64,000 bases of DNA, taken from Superficieibacter electus. GTDB lineage: Bacteria > Pseudomonadota > Gammaproteobacteria > Enterobacterales > Enterobacteriaceae. Location of the stretch: NCBI RefSeq assembly GCF_002915575.1, contig NZ_PQGD01000017.1, positions 56,015 through 120,014 on the forward strand, written 5' to 3'. Below are positions 20,232 through 34,224 of the stretch, one piece after another. A program made the translations under genes and the position numbers. The notes under the pieces were generated by a model. It was not told where the DNA came from and did not search any database. It saw only the letters and a list, made by a program, of their open reading frames with translations. Position 1 is the stretch's first letter, and each line of letters opens with the position of its first letter.

Positions 20232-20257
20232 AAAAAACCCCGATAAATCGGGGCTTT
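20232..20257 (-). terminator. Intrinsic terminator between metY and rimP (proximal to metY)
   Basis: Stem CCCCGA/TCGGGG with a 4-base loop, followed on the minus strand by six T. It is the first of the tandem pair that limits transcription from the tRNA gene into the rimP-nusA-infB operon. Confidence 0.85.
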
Positions 20258-20379
20258 AGATAACTGAACCCTATAGCCGCAACGGCGGCCTGGAGAACCT
20301 TCCGAAAGAATTTTTTTCAAACTCAGCTACGAAGGCCAACGTCTTCACAGACTATTTGAAAAAGAACTCTAAGGGAAAG

Positions 20380-20456
<77 letters not shown>

Positions 20457-20711
20457 CCTGAAACGTGGCAAATTCTACGCGTTTTGAGTAGAAAATGCAA
20501 ATAATGCTGGGATTTGGTACCGAAGACGGGACGTAAAATCGGCCTGTAGTATAAGGAAAAAAAGCGTGTTGTGTCAAGGTGCGTCCACTGCCTGTATCAG
20601 GGGCTTTTTAACCGGCATAAAAACGCGGAGTCTGTGCATAGCGAGTAAAGACGCACAGCGGTTTTTTTGCTGAAATTGTCATGAATGACTTTCGATATGC
20701 AGCAAAAGGTG

Positions 20712-20750
20712 TTTAAATGAAAACTCATTTATTTTGCATAAACATGCATT
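20712..20750 (+). promoter_or_regulatory. Tandem ArgR boxes upstream of argG
   Basis: Two 18-base half-palindromes at 20712-20729 (TTTAAATGAAAACTCATT) and 20733-20750 (TTTGCATAAACATGCATT) are separated by 3 bases, the exact layout bound by the ArgR hexamer. The second matches the consensus at nearly all fixed positions; the first has about three mismatches. They lie 49-87 bases before the argG start and suggest arginine-dependent repression. I see no gene in 20457-20798. Confidence 0.75.
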
Positions 20751-20765
20751 CAGTACCAGAGATGA

Positions 20766-22142
<1,377 letters not shown>

Positions 22143-22156
22143 CAGAATTCAGACCC

Positions 22157-22182
22157 AAAAGGCCGCGCAAGCGGCTTTTTTT
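22157..22182 (+). terminator. Intrinsic terminator of argG
   Basis: A GCCGC/GCGGC stem with a GCAA loop, preceded by four A and followed by seven T on the plus strand, just past the argG stop. Confidence 0.88.
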
Positions 22183-22268
22183 ATGGACAAATAGATCGCA
22201 CTTCTGCTGTTATTTAATAAGCGTAAACCAGCACCTGTGCAGACCGCAGAATGATTCAAAGGCACACG

Positions 22269-22610
22269 ATGATATCCCACAAACCGCTCTCATTTTATAT
22301 CAGTGCATTACATGCCAACGATTTACAGCACTCTTACCAGCTATTATCGGATAATGAATCAACCCATAGCGAAGAGGATGTATTAATTTATCAGAAGGTC
22401 AGCACCTGGCTATTTGAAGATGGCGTTGTGATTCGCTGCGAATACGAAGAAGAACAAGGTCAGCACAGCGATGCATGCTGTTTCCCCTGTTGGATCGAGT
22501 TTAAGGTACAGGAAATCAGGAAGAATACGGTCACTGTATCGCCGGCACTAAAGCGCTTTACTAACCAATGCCAAATCAAAACCTGGCTTCAGTTCAATAG
22601 CGACGCCTGA
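22269..22610 (+). CDS. Hypothetical protein, about 113 residues
   Basis: I do not recognise this protein. The ATG at 22269 (MISHKPLSFYISALH) has AAGG eight bases upstream and is preferred; an in-frame ATG at 22251 would add six residues. It is acidic and cytoplasmic, with no signal peptide, and has two adjacent cysteines in SDACCFPCWIEFK. The base composition is more AT-rich than argG. In E. coli K-12 this interval holds yhbX, a phosphoethanolamine transferase homologue, which is absent here. A strong bidirectional terminator separates it from leuU. Confidence 0.65.
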   Translation: MISHKPLSFYISALHANDLQHSYQLLSDNESTHSEEDVLIYQKVSTWLFEDGVVIRCEYEEEQGQHSDACCFPCWIEFKVQEIRKNTVTVSPALKRFTNQCQIKTWLQFNSDA

Positions 22611-22668
22611 CTGAGCTATTTAAAACGCTGCGCGGAAAGAGACCAGATAATTGAGAAAACGACAGACG

Positions 22669-22699
22669 AAAAAAAAGACGCTTTTCAGCGTCTTTTTTT
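22669..22699. terminator. Bidirectional terminator between the hypothetical gene and leuU
   Basis: A GACGCT/AGCGTC stem with a TTTC loop, flanked by A8 on the left and T7 on the right, so it can stop transcription from both directions: the gene ending at 22610 and leuU/secG. Confidence 0.88.
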
Positions 22700-22707
22700 C
22701 GGAATAT

Positions 22708-22794
22708 TGGTACCGAGGATGGGACTCGAACCCACAAGCCCGTTAGGGCACTACCACCTCAAGGTAGCGTGTCTACCAATTCCACCACCTCGGT
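22708..22794 (-). tRNA. leuU: tRNA-Leu (GAG)
   Basis: An 87-nt class II tRNA with long variable arm and encoded CCA. The minus strand reads a CCGAGG acceptor, GGTGGAATTGGTAGAC D arm, anticodon loop CCTTGAGGTGG (GAG, reading CUC/CUU) and GGGTTCGAGTCCC T arm. The first base is A, pairing with U72. It lies 9 bases from the secG stop and is probably transcribed with secG, as in E. coli. Confidence 0.98.
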
Positions 22795-22803
22795 ACAGAA
22801 TAC

Positions 22804-23136
22804 TTAGCGTGGGATATCGCTGGTCGGCTGAGCCGGAGCAGCTGGCTGAGTTTGCTCGGTTTTCGCCGGCGCATTCAGGTTTTCCCACTCGCTTCCTTTA
22901 TTGGCCTTATTACTGTTGATATTGCCAAGCACCAGGCTAAGGATGAAGAACAACGTTGCCAGCACTGCCGTCATACGGGTCATGAAGTTACCAGAACCAC
23001 TTGAACCAAACAGCGTACCGGAAGCGCCTGCTCCGAATGAGGCTCCCATATCAGCGCCTTTACCCTGCTGTAGCATAACCAGACCGACAAGGCCGATTGC
23101 CACAAGAAGGAAAACTACCAAAAGAGCTTCGTACAT
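22804..23136 (-). CDS. secG: Protein translocase subunit SecG
   Basis: A 110-residue inner-membrane protein of the SecYEG channel, with two membrane helices (about 3-22 and 52-73) and a Gln/Ala/Pro-rich tail. The start is the ATG at 23136 (MYEALLVVFLLVAIGLVG), matching E. coli; the ORF extends 12 codons further upstream without support. tRNA-Leu follows directly. Confidence 0.97.
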   Translation of the reverse strand: MYEALLVVFLLVAIGLVGLVMLQQGKGADMGASFGAGASGTLFGSSGSGNFMTRMTAVLATLFFILSLVLGNINSNKANKGSEWENLNAPAKTEQTQPAAPAQPTSDIPR

Positions 23137-23361
23137 AATTAACCTGTTCCTTGCGGAGTTGCCGCATACCAATTGCTTCGACCAATATCGCGGGAGGCTT
23201 TATGCTTTCCCACTGAAGCGGGTGTGAATACTAACCAAAGCGAATGACCTTCGCAAGGGCAATTTCACCGCATTGTATCGAATGCGGAAAAAAACAGCAA
23301 AAGTCATTTGCTTTGCCTAAAAAGACGGCAACCACCGCCTTCTCAGGAACTTAACGTGCTA

Positions 23362-24699
23362 TCAGACGGCTTTAACCGCGTCGGCAATCCGGTGAGCAAA
23401 CTCGGTGACCTGCGCTTCATTCTCGCCTTCCACCATCACGCGAATAAGAGGTTCAGTACCCGATTTACGCAGCAGTACACGCCCCCGGTTTCCCAGCGCC
23501 GCCTCGACCTCAGCCAGCGCAGCTTTTACCGTTTCATGCTCAAGCGGATCGCTGGCCCCGGCAGTAAAGCGGACGTTAACCAGAATTTGCGGGAACATTT
23601 TCATGCCGCTGCACAGATCGTGCAGGCTCATATGATTACGTACCATCGCCGCGACGACCTGAAGCCCCGCCACAATGCCGTCGCCGGTAGTGGTTTTGTC
23701 CAGCAGGATCACATGGCCGGAGTTTTCCGCACCGATGCGCCAGCCTTTTTCCTGCATCTTTTCCAGCACGTAGCGGTCGCCAACTTTAGCGCGGGTAAAC
23801 GGAATACCCAGCTGCTTAAGCGCCAGCTCCAGCCCCATATTGCTCATCAGTGTACCAACAGCCCCGCCGCGCAACTGTCCCTGACGCAGCGCTTCGCGGG
23901 CGATGATATACATGATCTGATCGCCATCGACGCGCGTCCCTTCATGATCGACCATAATCACGCGATCGCCATCGCCGTCAAACGCAATACCGAGATGGGC
24001 CTTTTCCGCCAGCACGCGTGCCTGCAACGCGCGAACATCGGTGGCTCCCACCTTTTCATTGATGTTCACGCCGTCAGGCTCGCAGCCCATAGTGATGACT
24101 TTTGCGCCCAGCTCGCGGAATACGTTTGGCGCAATGTGGTAGGTCGCGCCGTTAGCGCAGTCGACGACAATTTTTAATTCATTAAGGCTCAGCTCGTTCG
24201 GGAAAGTGCCTTTGCAGAACTCAATATAGCGCCCGGCGGCGTCTACAATACGGCTGGCTTTACCCAGCTCCGCGGAGTCCACGCAGGTGATCTCTTTCTC
24301 CATCTCTGCTTCAATCGCTTCTTCAACTTCATCCGGCAGTTTGGTGCCGTCGATGGAGAAAAATTTGATGCCGTTGTCGTAATACGGGTTATGTGACGCA
24401 GAGATCACAATCCCGGCTTCCGCACGGAAAGTGCGTGTCAGGTAGGCGACGGCAGGCGTCGGCATAGGACCGGTGAATGAGGCCGATAGCCCGGCTGCAG
24501 CGAGACCCGCTTCCAGCGCCGACTCCAGCATGTAGCCTGAAATACGGGTATCTTTACCGATGATGATTTTACGCGAGCCGTGGCGTGCCAGCACCTTGCC
24601 CGCAGCCCAGCCCAGCTTAAGCACGAAATCAGGGGTAATTGGCGCGTCGCCTACGCGACCACGGATGCCATCGGTACCAAAATATTTACGGTCACTCAT
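23362..24699 (-). CDS. glmM: Phosphoglucosamine mutase
   Basis: A 445-residue enzyme that interconverts glucosamine-6-phosphate and glucosamine-1-phosphate on the route to UDP-GlcNAc for peptidoglycan and LPS. The phosphorylated serine is Ser102 in [15 protein letters not shown]; the metal-binding loop DGDGDR is near residue 241. The ATG at 24699 overlaps the end of folP by 8 bases, as expected for an operon. Confidence 0.98.
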   Translation of the reverse strand: MSDRKYFGTDGIRGRVGDAPITPDFVLKLGWAAGKVLARHGSRKIIIGKDTRISGYMLESALEAGLAAAGLSASFTGPMPTPAVAYLTRTFRAEAGIVISASHNPYYDNGIKFFSIDGTKLPDEVEEAIEAEMEKEITCVDSAELGKASRIVDAAGRYIEFCKGTFPNELSLNELKIVVDCANGATYHIAPNVFRELGAKVITMGCEPDGVNINEKVGATDVRALQARVLAEKAHLGIAFDGDGDRVIMVDHEGTRVDGDQIMYIIAREALRQGQLRGGAVGTLMSNMGLELALKQLGIPFTRAKVGDRYVLEKMQEKGWRIGAENSGHVILLDKTTTGDGIVAGLQVVAAMVRNHMSLHDLCSGMKMFPQILVNVRFTAGASDPLEHETVKAALAEVEAALGNRGRVLLRKSGTEPLIRVMVEGENEAQVTEFAHRIADAVKAV

Positions 24700-25540
24700 A
24701 ACGTCTGTTTTCCTTAGCTGATAATGTCGCCTCGACCACACGCATCGCGTCAACGGTTTCTTTTACATCATGTACGCGGATAATTTGTGCGCCCTGCATC
24801 GCAGCGATGACCGCACAGGCCAGGCTACCGCTTAATCGTTCAGAAGGGCCAGCATTCAGTAGTTGCCCAACCATTGATTTACGCGACATACCGACTAACA
24901 GCGGCAGGCCAAAATGATGCAGTTCAGATAAACGCGCGAGCAGAGTGTAATTGTGGGAGAGATTTTTACCGAAACCGAAGCCCGGGTCGAGCAACAATTT
25001 CTCTTTTGCGATCCCGGCAGCTTCACAGCGAGCGATATGCTCAACAAAGTAGCGATTCACCTCCGCAAACACATCGGCGTAATGCGGGGCATCCTGCATT
25101 GTTTTCGGTTGTCCCTGCATGTGCATTAAACAAACCGGCAGGCCAGTTTCTGCCGCGGCCTCAAGTGCTCCCGGCTCGCTCAACGAGCGGATGTCATTAA
25201 TGATGTGAGCGCCCACTCTCGCGGCTTCGCGGATCACCTCCGGTTTTGAGGTGTCCACCGAAATCCAGACTTCAAAACGCTGCGCGATGGCTTCCACGAC
25301 CGGGATCACGCGAGCCAGTTCTTCTTCAACGCTGACGTCTGCCGCGCCAGGCCGCGTGGACTCACCGCCCACATCAATAATCGTGGCCCCGGCATTAATC
25401 ATCAGATTGGCATGTTTAACCGCATCCACCAGCGAGTTATGCGCCCCGCCATCGGAGAAAGAATCGGGCGTAACGTTAAGAATGCCCATCACATGAGGAT
25501 AAGCCAAATCGAGCGTCGAACCTTGCGCAACGAGTTTCAT
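24692..25540 (-). CDS. folP: Dihydropteroate synthase
   Basis: A 282-residue folate enzyme joining p-aminobenzoate with dihydropterin pyrophosphate; it is the sulfonamide target. Pterin-binding motifs: [15 protein letters not shown] near residue 18 and [11 protein letters not shown] near 56. The start is set at the ATG at 25540 ([17 protein letters not shown]) by match to E. coli. It lies between a terminator after ftsH and glmM, which it overlaps. Confidence 0.97.
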   Translation of the reverse strand: MKLVAQGSTLDLAYPHVMGILNVTPDSFSDGGAHNSLVDAVKHANLMINAGATIIDVGGESTRPGAADVSVEEELARVIPVVEAIAQRFEVWISVDTSKPEVIREAARVGAHIINDIRSLSEPGALEAAAETGLPVCLMHMQGQPKTMQDAPHYADVFAEVNRYFVEHIARCEAAGIAKEKLLLDPGFGFGKNLSHNYTLLARLSELHHFGLPLLVGMSRKSMVGQLLNAGPSERLSGSLACAVIAAMQGAQIIRVHDVKETVDAMRVVEATLSAKENRRYE

Positions 25541-25576
25541 GAAAACCCCTGTTATTGTTGTCTGCGTACTGAAAAG

Positions 25577-25607
25577 AAAAAGCCCCGGAGCGATGCGCCG
25601 GGGCTTT
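25577..25607 (-). terminator. Terminator between ftsH and folP
   Basis: Stem AAAGCCCCGG/CCGGGGCTTT (8-base loop) followed on the minus strand by a T-rich run, 42 bases past the ftsH stop. Confidence 0.85.
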
Positions 25608-25648
25608 AGAGTACTACAGTGGGAGACGTAATGGTCGCCCAACTTTTC

Positions 25649-27571
25649 TTACATGGTATTACCAGGATTCGGCGTACGGGGTTCATCCACCGGACGCGGC
25701 GCACGTGGTGTACCATTGCTGTCTGAATTACCAGAACTGCCTGCATCTTCCCAACCGGCTGGTGGACGCACGTCGCGGCGTGCCATCAGGTCGTCGATTT
25801 GCGGTGCATCAATGGTCTCATATTTCATGAGCGCATCTTTCATCGCGTGCAGGATGTCCATGTTGTCATCAAGAAGGTGACGGGCGCGATTGTAGTTACG
25901 CTCAATCAGTGATTTCACTTCCTGATCGATAATACGCGCGGTTTCATCAGACATATGCTTCGCTTTGGCGACGCTACGACCGAGGAACACTTCGCCTTCT
26001 TCTTCTGCATACAGCAACGGCCCCAGCTTCTCGGAGAAGCCCCACTGGGTGACCATGTTACGCGCCAGATTCGTCGCAACTTTGATATCGTTCGACGCAC
26101 CGGTAGAGACATGCTCTACGCCGTAAATAATCTCTTCCGCCAGACGACCGCCGTACAGGGTGGAGATCTGACTTTCCAGCTTCTGACGGCTGGCACTGAT
26201 GGCATCGCCTTCAGGCAGGAAGAAGGTCACACCCAGCGCACGACCACGCGGGATAATCGTCACTTTATGCACCGGATCGTGCTCCGGTACGAGGCGACCT
26301 ATAATCGCATGACCCGCTTCGTGATAGGCGGTAGATTCTTTCTGCGCTTCCGTCATCACCATGGAGCGACGTTCCGCACCCATCATGATTTTGTCTTTCG
26401 CTTTCTCAAATTCCACCATCGATACAACACGTTTGTTGCCACGCGCCGCAAACAGTGCCGCTTCGTTCACCAGGTTTGCGAGATCCGCACCGGAGAAGCC
26501 CGGCGTACCACGCGCAATGATTGCCGCGTCGATATCGGGTGCCAGCGGTACGCGACGCATATGCACTTTCAGGATTTGCTCACGACCACGAACGTCTGGC
26601 AGACCGACCACGACCTGACGGTCGAAACGGCCAGGACGCAGCAGCGCCGGGTCAAGAACGTCCGGACGGTTAGTCGCCGCGATAACAATAATACCTTCGT
26701 TACCTTCAAAGCCATCCATCTCGACCAGCATCTGGTTCAGCGTCTGCTCACGTTCATCGTGACCGCCACCCAGACCTGCGCCACGCTGGCGGCCGACGGC
26801 GTCGATTTCATCGATGAAGATAATGCACGGGGCCGCTTTCTTGGCCTGTTCGAACATGTCACGCACACGAGATGCACCGACACCGACGAACATTTCCACA
26901 AAGTCAGAACCGGAAATCGTAAAGAACGGCACCTTCGCTTCACCCGCAATCGCTTTCGCCAGCAGGGTTTTACCTGTACCCGGAGGACCGACCATCAGGA
27001 CGCCTTTCGGGATTTTGCCGCCCAGTTTCTGGAAGCGGCTTGGCTCGCGCAGGTATTCAACCAGCTCACCCACCTCTTCTTTTGCTTCGTCACAGCCAGC
27101 AACGTCAGCAAAGGTGGTTTTGATCTGATCTTCCGTCAACATGCGCGCCTTACTTTTACCGAACGACATGGCACCTTTGCCACCGCCGCCCTGCATCTGA
27201 CGCATGAAGAAGATCCAGACCCCAATCAGCAGAAGCATTGGGAACCAGGAGATGAAGATGGAAGCCAGCAGGCTCGGCTCTTCCGGCGGCTCACCAACCA
27301 CTTTCACATTTTTGGTCAGCAGGTTATCAAGCAGTTTAGGATCGTTAACCGGAATGTAGGTCGTATAACGGTTACTATCTTTCTTGGTAACGTTGATTTC
27401 ACGTCCGTTTATACGAGCTTCGCGAACCTGGTCCTGGTTGACCTCTTGCAGGAAGGTAGAGTAATCCACCTTATGTCCGTTAGACTCGCTGGGCCCAAAG
27501 CTCTGGAATACTGACATCAGCACGACGGCAATGACCAGCCAGAGAATTAGGTTTTTCGCCATGTCACTCAA
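25649..27571 (-). CDS. ftsH: FtsH (HflB), membrane-anchored AAA+ zinc protease
   Basis: A 640-residue protease with two N-terminal membrane segments (about 8-24 and 102-122) around a periplasmic domain, an AAA+ module (GPPGTGKT Walker A near 198, [18 protein letters not shown]) and a zinc site HEAGH near 420. It degrades LpxC, sigma-32 and unassembled SecY. The TTG at 27571 gives MSDMAKNL; the ATG three codons later (27562) gives the commonly annotated 644-residue E. coli form. Oddity: the stop follows NPGNTM directly, so the last seven residues found in E. coli (SEQLGDK) are not encoded; the E. coli serine codon is TAA here. Confidence 0.97.
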   Translation of the reverse strand: MSDMAKNLILWLVIAVVLMSVFQSFGPSESNGHKVDYSTFLQEVNQDQVREARINGREINVTKKDSNRYTTYIPVNDPKLLDNLLTKNVKVVGEPPEEPSLLASIFISWFPMLLLIGVWIFFMRQMQGGGGKGAMSFGKSKARMLTEDQIKTTFADVAGCDEAKEEVGELVEYLREPSRFQKLGGKIPKGVLMVGPPGTGKTLLAKAIAGEAKVPFFTISGSDFVEMFVGVGASRVRDMFEQAKKAAPCIIFIDEIDAVGRQRGAGLGGGHDEREQTLNQMLVEMDGFEGNEGIIVIAATNRPDVLDPALLRPGRFDRQVVVGLPDVRGREQILKVHMRRVPLAPDIDAAIIARGTPGFSGADLANLVNEAALFAARGNKRVVSMVEFEKAKDKIMMGAERRSMVMTEAQKESTAYHEAGHAIIGRLVPEHDPVHKVTIIPRGRALGVTFFLPEGDAISASRQKLESQISTLYGGRLAEEIIYGVEHVSTGASNDIKVATNLARNMVTQWGFSEKLGPLLYAEEEGEVFLGRSVAKAKHMSDETARIIDQEVKSLIERNYNRARHLLDDNMDILHAMKDALMKYETIDAPQIDDLMARRDVRPPAGWEDAGSSGNSDSNGTPRAPRPVDEPRTPNPGNTM

Positions 27572-27664
27572 GGGATTAACCTCTTATTACAACTGTGTTA
27601 AAAACAGCGTCAGGATACTCTATATCCAGTGTCTTTCAAACTCTCGCCTGAAATCTACCAGCTA

Positions 27665-28291
27665 TTACTTTCGCCCGGTCGCTACAATGTACACTTCGCG
27701 TGAACGTGCTCGCGAAGAGTCCGGCTTACGAACTTTCACTTTCGTAAACAGAGAACGAATTTCCCGAAGATACTCATCGAAACCTTCGCCCTGAAATACT
27801 TTCACTACAAAACCACCGCCCGGCGCTAAAACGTCACGACACATCTGTAACGCCAGTTCCACCAGATACATTGAGCGCGGAATATCGACCGCAGGCGTCC
27901 CGCTCATATTTGGTGCCATATCGGACATGACAACCTGAACCTTACTGTCACCCACACGATCCAGTAATGCCTTCATCACGAGTTCATCACGAAAATCGCC
28001 CTGAAGGAAGTCCACTCCAACGATAGGGTCCATGGGTAAAAGATCGCATGCAATGATGCGGCCTTTGCCCCCGATTTGGGTCACTACATACTGCGACCAC
28101 CCTCCCGGAGCAGCACCGAGATCGACGACCGTCATTCCCGGCTTAAAAAGTTTGTCACTTTGCTGTATTTCATCAAGTTTAAACCAGGCACGGGAACGTA
28201 ACCCCTTTTTCTGTGCCTGTTGAACATATTTATCGCTAAAGTGTTCATGAAGCCAGCGGCTTGAACTGGCAGAACGCTTTTTACCTGTCAT
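27665..28291 (-). CDS. rlmE: 23S rRNA Um2552 2'-O-methyltransferase
   Basis: A 208-residue SAM-dependent methyltransferase (FtsJ/RrmJ) modifying U2552 of 23S rRNA late in 50S assembly. The SAM loop is [14 protein letters not shown] (about residues 55-68); the K-D-K-E catalytic set includes Lys38, Asp124 and Lys164 regions. It is heat-shock linked and forms a unit with ftsH, 93 bases upstream of it. Divergent from yhbY. Confidence 0.97.
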   Translation of the reverse strand: MTGKKRSASSSRWLHEHFSDKYVQQAQKKGLRSRAWFKLDEIQQSDKLFKPGMTVVDLGAAPGGWSQYVVTQIGGKGRIIACDLLPMDPIVGVDFLQGDFRDELVMKALLDRVGDSKVQVVMSDMAPNMSGTPAVDIPRSMYLVELALQMCRDVLAPGGGFVVKVFQGEGFDEYLREIRSLFTKVKVRKPDSSRARSREVYIVATGRK

Positions 28292-28417
28292 TTAACATTC
28301 CCATTGGGAGAGCTCATCGTAGCCTGAAGCGTAAATTTCTACGCTGCAATTTGGCGATATATGGGAGATGGCGGTAGAATGACCCGTTTTCAATCCCAAC
28401 GTAAGTAAAAATATACG

Positions 28418-28711
28418 ATGAATCTGAGTACTAAACAAAAACAGCACCTCAAAGGTCTGGCGCATCCGCTCAAGCCGGTCGTCCAGCTTGGCAACAATGG
28501 TTTGACCGAAGGGGTACTGGCCGAGATTGAACAAGCGTTAGAGCACCACGAATTGATTAAGGTGAAGATCGCATCGGAAGATCGCGAAACAAAAAACCTG
28601 ATCGTGGACGCCATCGTGCGCGAAACCCGTGCCTGTAATGTACAGGTCATCGGTAAAACGCTGGTACTCTATCGCCCGACCGCAGAGCGTAAAATCTCGC
28701 TGCCACGTTAA
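28418..28711 (+). CDS. yhbY: YhbY, CRM-domain ribosome assembly protein
   Basis: A 97-residue protein consisting of one CRS1-YhbY (CRM) RNA-binding domain, with the GNNGLTEGV loop (about 27-35) typical of the family. It associates with pre-50S particles. Followed by a bidirectional terminator shared with greA. Confidence 0.96.
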   Translation: MNLSTKQKQHLKGLAHPLKPVVQLGNNGLTEGVLAEIEQALEHHELIKVKIASEDRETKNLIVDAIVRETRACNVQVIGKTLVLYRPTAERKISLPR

Positions 28712-28796
28712 TAATATCCTGAATTAGGCACATTTTCTGTGTAAAACGAGGGTTTTAACGGGTAGACGAGCAAAATGCCATGCTCTTCACGTTGAT

Positions 28797-28823
28797 AAAA
28801 GGCCGCTAAGCGGCCTTTTTCTT
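28797..28823. terminator. Terminator between convergent yhbY and greA
   Basis: Stem AAAAGGCCGC/GCGGCCTTTT with a 3-base loop; T tract on the plus strand and A tract on the other side, so it can serve both genes. Confidence 0.9.
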
Positions 28824-28851
28824 ATCTTTACAATCAATCAACAGACCGAAC

Positions 28852-29328
28852 TTAAAGATATTCGACCTTCAGGATTTCATATTCGACTTCACCACCGGGC
28901 GTGCGAATGACGACAACGTCGTCCTGTTCTTTGCCAACCAGGCCACGGGCAATAGGCGAGTTTACGGAAATCAGATTTTGCTTAAAATCAGCTTCGTCAT
29001 CGCCCACGATGCGATACGTCTGTTCTTCATCGCTGTCCAGATTAAGTACGGTAACGGTAGAGCCAAAGATGACGCGACCATTGTTAGGCATTTTGCTGAT
29101 ATCGATAACCTGCGCATTAGACAGTTTTGCCTCGATATCTTTGATTCGCCCTTCGCAGAAGCCCTGCTGCTCACGCGCAGCATGATATTCCGCGTTCTCT
29201 TTCAAATCGCCGTGCTCACGCGCTTCGGCAATCGCGGCAATAATTTCAGGACGACGTACAGATTTCAGAAAATCCAGTTCTTCGCGCAGTTTTTCTGCGC
29301 CACGTAAGGTCATCGGAATAGCTTGCAT
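28852..29328 (-). CDS. greA: Transcript cleavage factor GreA
   Basis: A 158-residue factor that rescues backtracked RNA polymerase by stimulating cleavage of the RNA 3' end. The N-terminal coiled coil carries the acidic tip ([20 protein letters not shown], about 36-55, with Asp41 and Glu44) and the C-terminal FKBP-like domain follows. Same length as E. coli GreA. Its long leader (29329-29565) contains attenuator-like hairpins. Confidence 0.98.
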   Translation of the reverse strand: MQAIPMTLRGAEKLREELDFLKSVRRPEIIAAIAEAREHGDLKENAEYHAAREQQGFCEGRIKDIEAKLSNAQVIDISKMPNNGRVIFGSTVTVLNLDSDEEQTYRIVGDDEADFKQNLISVNSPIARGLVGKEQDDVVVIRTPGGEVEYEILKVEYL

Positions 29329-29410
29329 TGTTATACCTCTTTAACGTTCCTTCAGGAGGCCGTAAATCGCGGCTTCCTCTTGTCCCACCACCTTGTAGCA
29401 GGACAGAAGC

Positions 29411-29447
29411 AAAAGAAAACTGACCCGGAAGCAAAGTCCCAGGTCAG
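29411..29447 (-). terminator. Attenuator-like hairpin in the greA leader (GraL-type)
   Basis: On the minus strand CTGACC pairs with GGTCAG over a 16-base loop and is followed by TTTTCTTTT. In E. coli the greA leader ends early at such a terminator to give the short RNA GraL. A second stem lies nearer the gene at 29354-29378 (AGGAAGCCG/CGGCCTCCT). Homology to GraL is inferred from position and structure. Confidence 0.55.
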
Positions 29448-29565
29448 CAGCAATTTTTCAGTTTGATAGTCATTTTACCCTGAAGTTCACCATGGGTCAT
29501 CGTTTACTTTGCAGGGTGTTGCGCCGTAGTATGACGGCTTGTTTCCAGGTTGTTAGCGCGAGATT

Positions 29566-30999
29566 ATGCGATTTTCCAGATTTATCATCGGATTGACTAC
29601 CAGTTTAGCGTTCTGCGTTCAGGCGGCAAATGTCGAGGAGTATGTAAACCAGCTCCCGGCAGGTGCCAACCTGGCCCTTATGGTACAAAAAATAGGAGCG
29701 CCGACGCCAGAGATTGATTATCACGGCCAGCAGATGGCGCTACCCGCCAGTACTCAGAAGGTAATTACCGCACTGGCTGCCCTGTTGCAACTCGGCCCTG
29801 ACTTCCGCTTTACTACCACGCTGGAGAGCAAGGGTAGCGTAGATAACGGTATTTTGAAAGGCGACCTGATTGCCCGTTTCGGCGCAGATCCCACCTTAAA
29901 GCGCCAGGATCTCCGCAATATGGTCGCCGTTCTCAAAAACGCGGGCATACAGAAAATTGACGGCAATGTGCTCATCGACACCTCAATTTTTGCCAGTCAC
30001 GACAAAGCGCCTGGCTGGCCGTGGAACGATATGACGCAGTGTTTTAGCGCGCCACCCGCCGCGGCGATCGTTGACCGGAACTGTTTCTCCGTCTCGCTGT
30101 ATAGCGGACAAAAAGCGGGAGATCTGGCCTTTATCCGTGTGGCCTCATTCTATCCGGTAACCATGTTCAGCCAGGTGCGTACCCTGGCTCGCGGCTCTGC
30201 GGATGCACAGTATTGTGAGCTGGATGTGGTGCCGGGCGAGCTTAACCGCTTTACGCTTACCGGTTGTCTGCCTCAGCGTGCCGAGCCACTACCGCTGGCG
30301 TTCGCCATTCAGGATGGGGCAAGTTATGCGGGTGCGATCCTTAAAGATGAGCTTAAACAGGCCGGGATCACTTACAGCGGGAATCTGCTTCGCCAGACGC
30401 AGGTTAATGAGCCGGGTACCGTCATTGCCAGTAAACAGTCGGCTCCACTGCACGATTTGCTTAAGATTATGCTGAAAAAGTCCGACAACATGATCGCGGA
30501 TACCGTGTTCCGTATGGTAGGCCATTCACGCTTTAATGTGCCAGGCACGTGGCGTGCGGGTTCCGATGCGGTAAGGCAGATCCTGCGTCAGCAGGTGGGC
30601 GTCGATATTGGCAATACCATCATTGCTGACGGTTCAGGTCTGTCGCGTCATAACCTGATTGCACCGGCAACCATGATTCAGGTGCTGCAGTATATCGCCC
30701 AGCATGATAGCGAACTGAATTATATCTCAATGCTGCCTCTGGCAGGCTATGACGGCTCGCTACAATATCGTGCCGGCCTGCATCAGGCGGGGGTTGATGG
30801 TAAGGTCTCGGCAAAAACGGGGTCGTTACAGGGGGTATATAACCTGGCAGGCTTTATTACCACGGCCAGCGGGCAACGGATGGCTTTCGTACAGTATCTT
30901 TCGGGGTATGCGGTAGAGCCTGCGGATCAGCGCAATCGTCGCATTCCGCTGGTGCGGTTTGAAAGCCGGCTGTATAAGGATATTTACCAGAATAATTAA
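29566..30999 (+). CDS. dacB: Penicillin-binding protein 4 (DD-carboxypeptidase/endopeptidase)
   Basis: A 477-residue periplasmic class C PBP. Signal peptide about 1-20 (ending CVQA). Catalytic motifs: Ser62 in ASTQK, SDN near residue 306 (KKSDNMIADTV) and KTG near 417 (SAKTGSLQG). It trims and cleaves peptidoglycan cross-links. Divergent from greA across 237 bases. REP-like palindromes follow the stop. Confidence 0.97.
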   Translation: MRFSRFIIGLTTSLAFCVQAANVEEYVNQLPAGANLALMVQKIGAPTPEIDYHGQQMALPASTQKVITALAALLQLGPDFRFTTTLESKGSVDNGILKGDLIARFGADPTLKRQDLRNMVAVLKNAGIQKIDGNVLIDTSIFASHDKAPGWPWNDMTQCFSAPPAAAIVDRNCFSVSLYSGQKAGDLAFIRVASFYPVTMFSQVRTLARGSADAQYCELDVVPGELNRFTLTGCLPQRAEPLPLAFAIQDGASYAGAILKDELKQAGITYSGNLLRQTQVNEPGTVIASKQSAPLHDLLKIMLKKSDNMIADTVFRMVGHSRFNVPGTWRAGSDAVRQILRQQVGVDIGNTIIADGSGLSRHNLIAPATMIQVLQYIAQHDSELNYISMLPLAGYDGSLQYRAGLHQAGVDGKVSAKTGSLQGVYNLAGFITTASGQRMAFVQYLSGYAVEPADQRNRRIPLVRFESRLYKDIYQNN

Positions 31000-31012
31000 G
31001 CCTGAATGGACG

Positions 31013-31099
31013 CATGCCTGATGGCGCTGCGCCATCAGGCATGGATGATACATCATCAGAATCAGACCGTAGCCCCGGGAAACGAAGCGCCACCGGGGA
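31013..31099. repeat. REP/BIME palindromes between dacB and obgE
   Basis: 31013-31043 is a perfect palindrome with 15-bp arms (CATGCCTGATGGCGC and its complement) around one base. A second unit, GCCCCGGGAAACGAAGCGCCACCGGGG-like, is at 31072-31098. Both fit the REP families of enterobacteria and lie between the convergent ends of dacB and obgE. Confidence 0.75.
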
Positions 31100-31107
31100 T
31101 TGCGATC

Positions 31108-33251
<2,144 letters not shown>

Positions 33252-33324
33252 GCCCGTTTTCCCTGCAATGGCTCGTTAACCGCTGATGACGGCTTCACAA
33301 GCATATTTACCGGTCGTCGAATGT

Positions 33325-33352
33325 AAAAAGCCCCGCAACAGGTGCGGGGCTT
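33325..33352 (-). terminator. Terminator between rpmA and yhbE
   Basis: Stem AAGCCCCGC/GCGGGGCTT with a 7-base loop, followed by T5 on the minus strand. It reduces read-through from the ribosomal protein genes into yhbE-obgE. Confidence 0.87.
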
Positions 33353-33378
33353 CAATCCGTTACCGGACCACGAAAAAC

Positions 33379-33636
<258 letters not shown>

Positions 33637-33655
33637 TTAAATCTCTCCTCAGGTC

Positions 33656-34012
<357 letters not shown>

Positions 34013-34224
34013 CTATAAATATTCACAATAGGGCGCGAATATTACGCAAAACGCGAGCCTTTGACAAGTACGATCATCAATCCACGCAGAAAAAAAACAC
34101 AACAATCACGACAACGTTTATCTGGCGCATTTTTACAGTACAATCCACACTACTATTCCATCATTAAACCTATGTTATCCCATTTTGAGATGTGGTAAAC
34201 AGGACATTAAGCCCGGCTTTTGCG

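Noticed and set aside
25955-27514. A 519-codon open frame opposite ftsH
   Set aside because: Same reason: an antisense shadow with no domain or ribosome binding site, rich in Arg, Thr and His.
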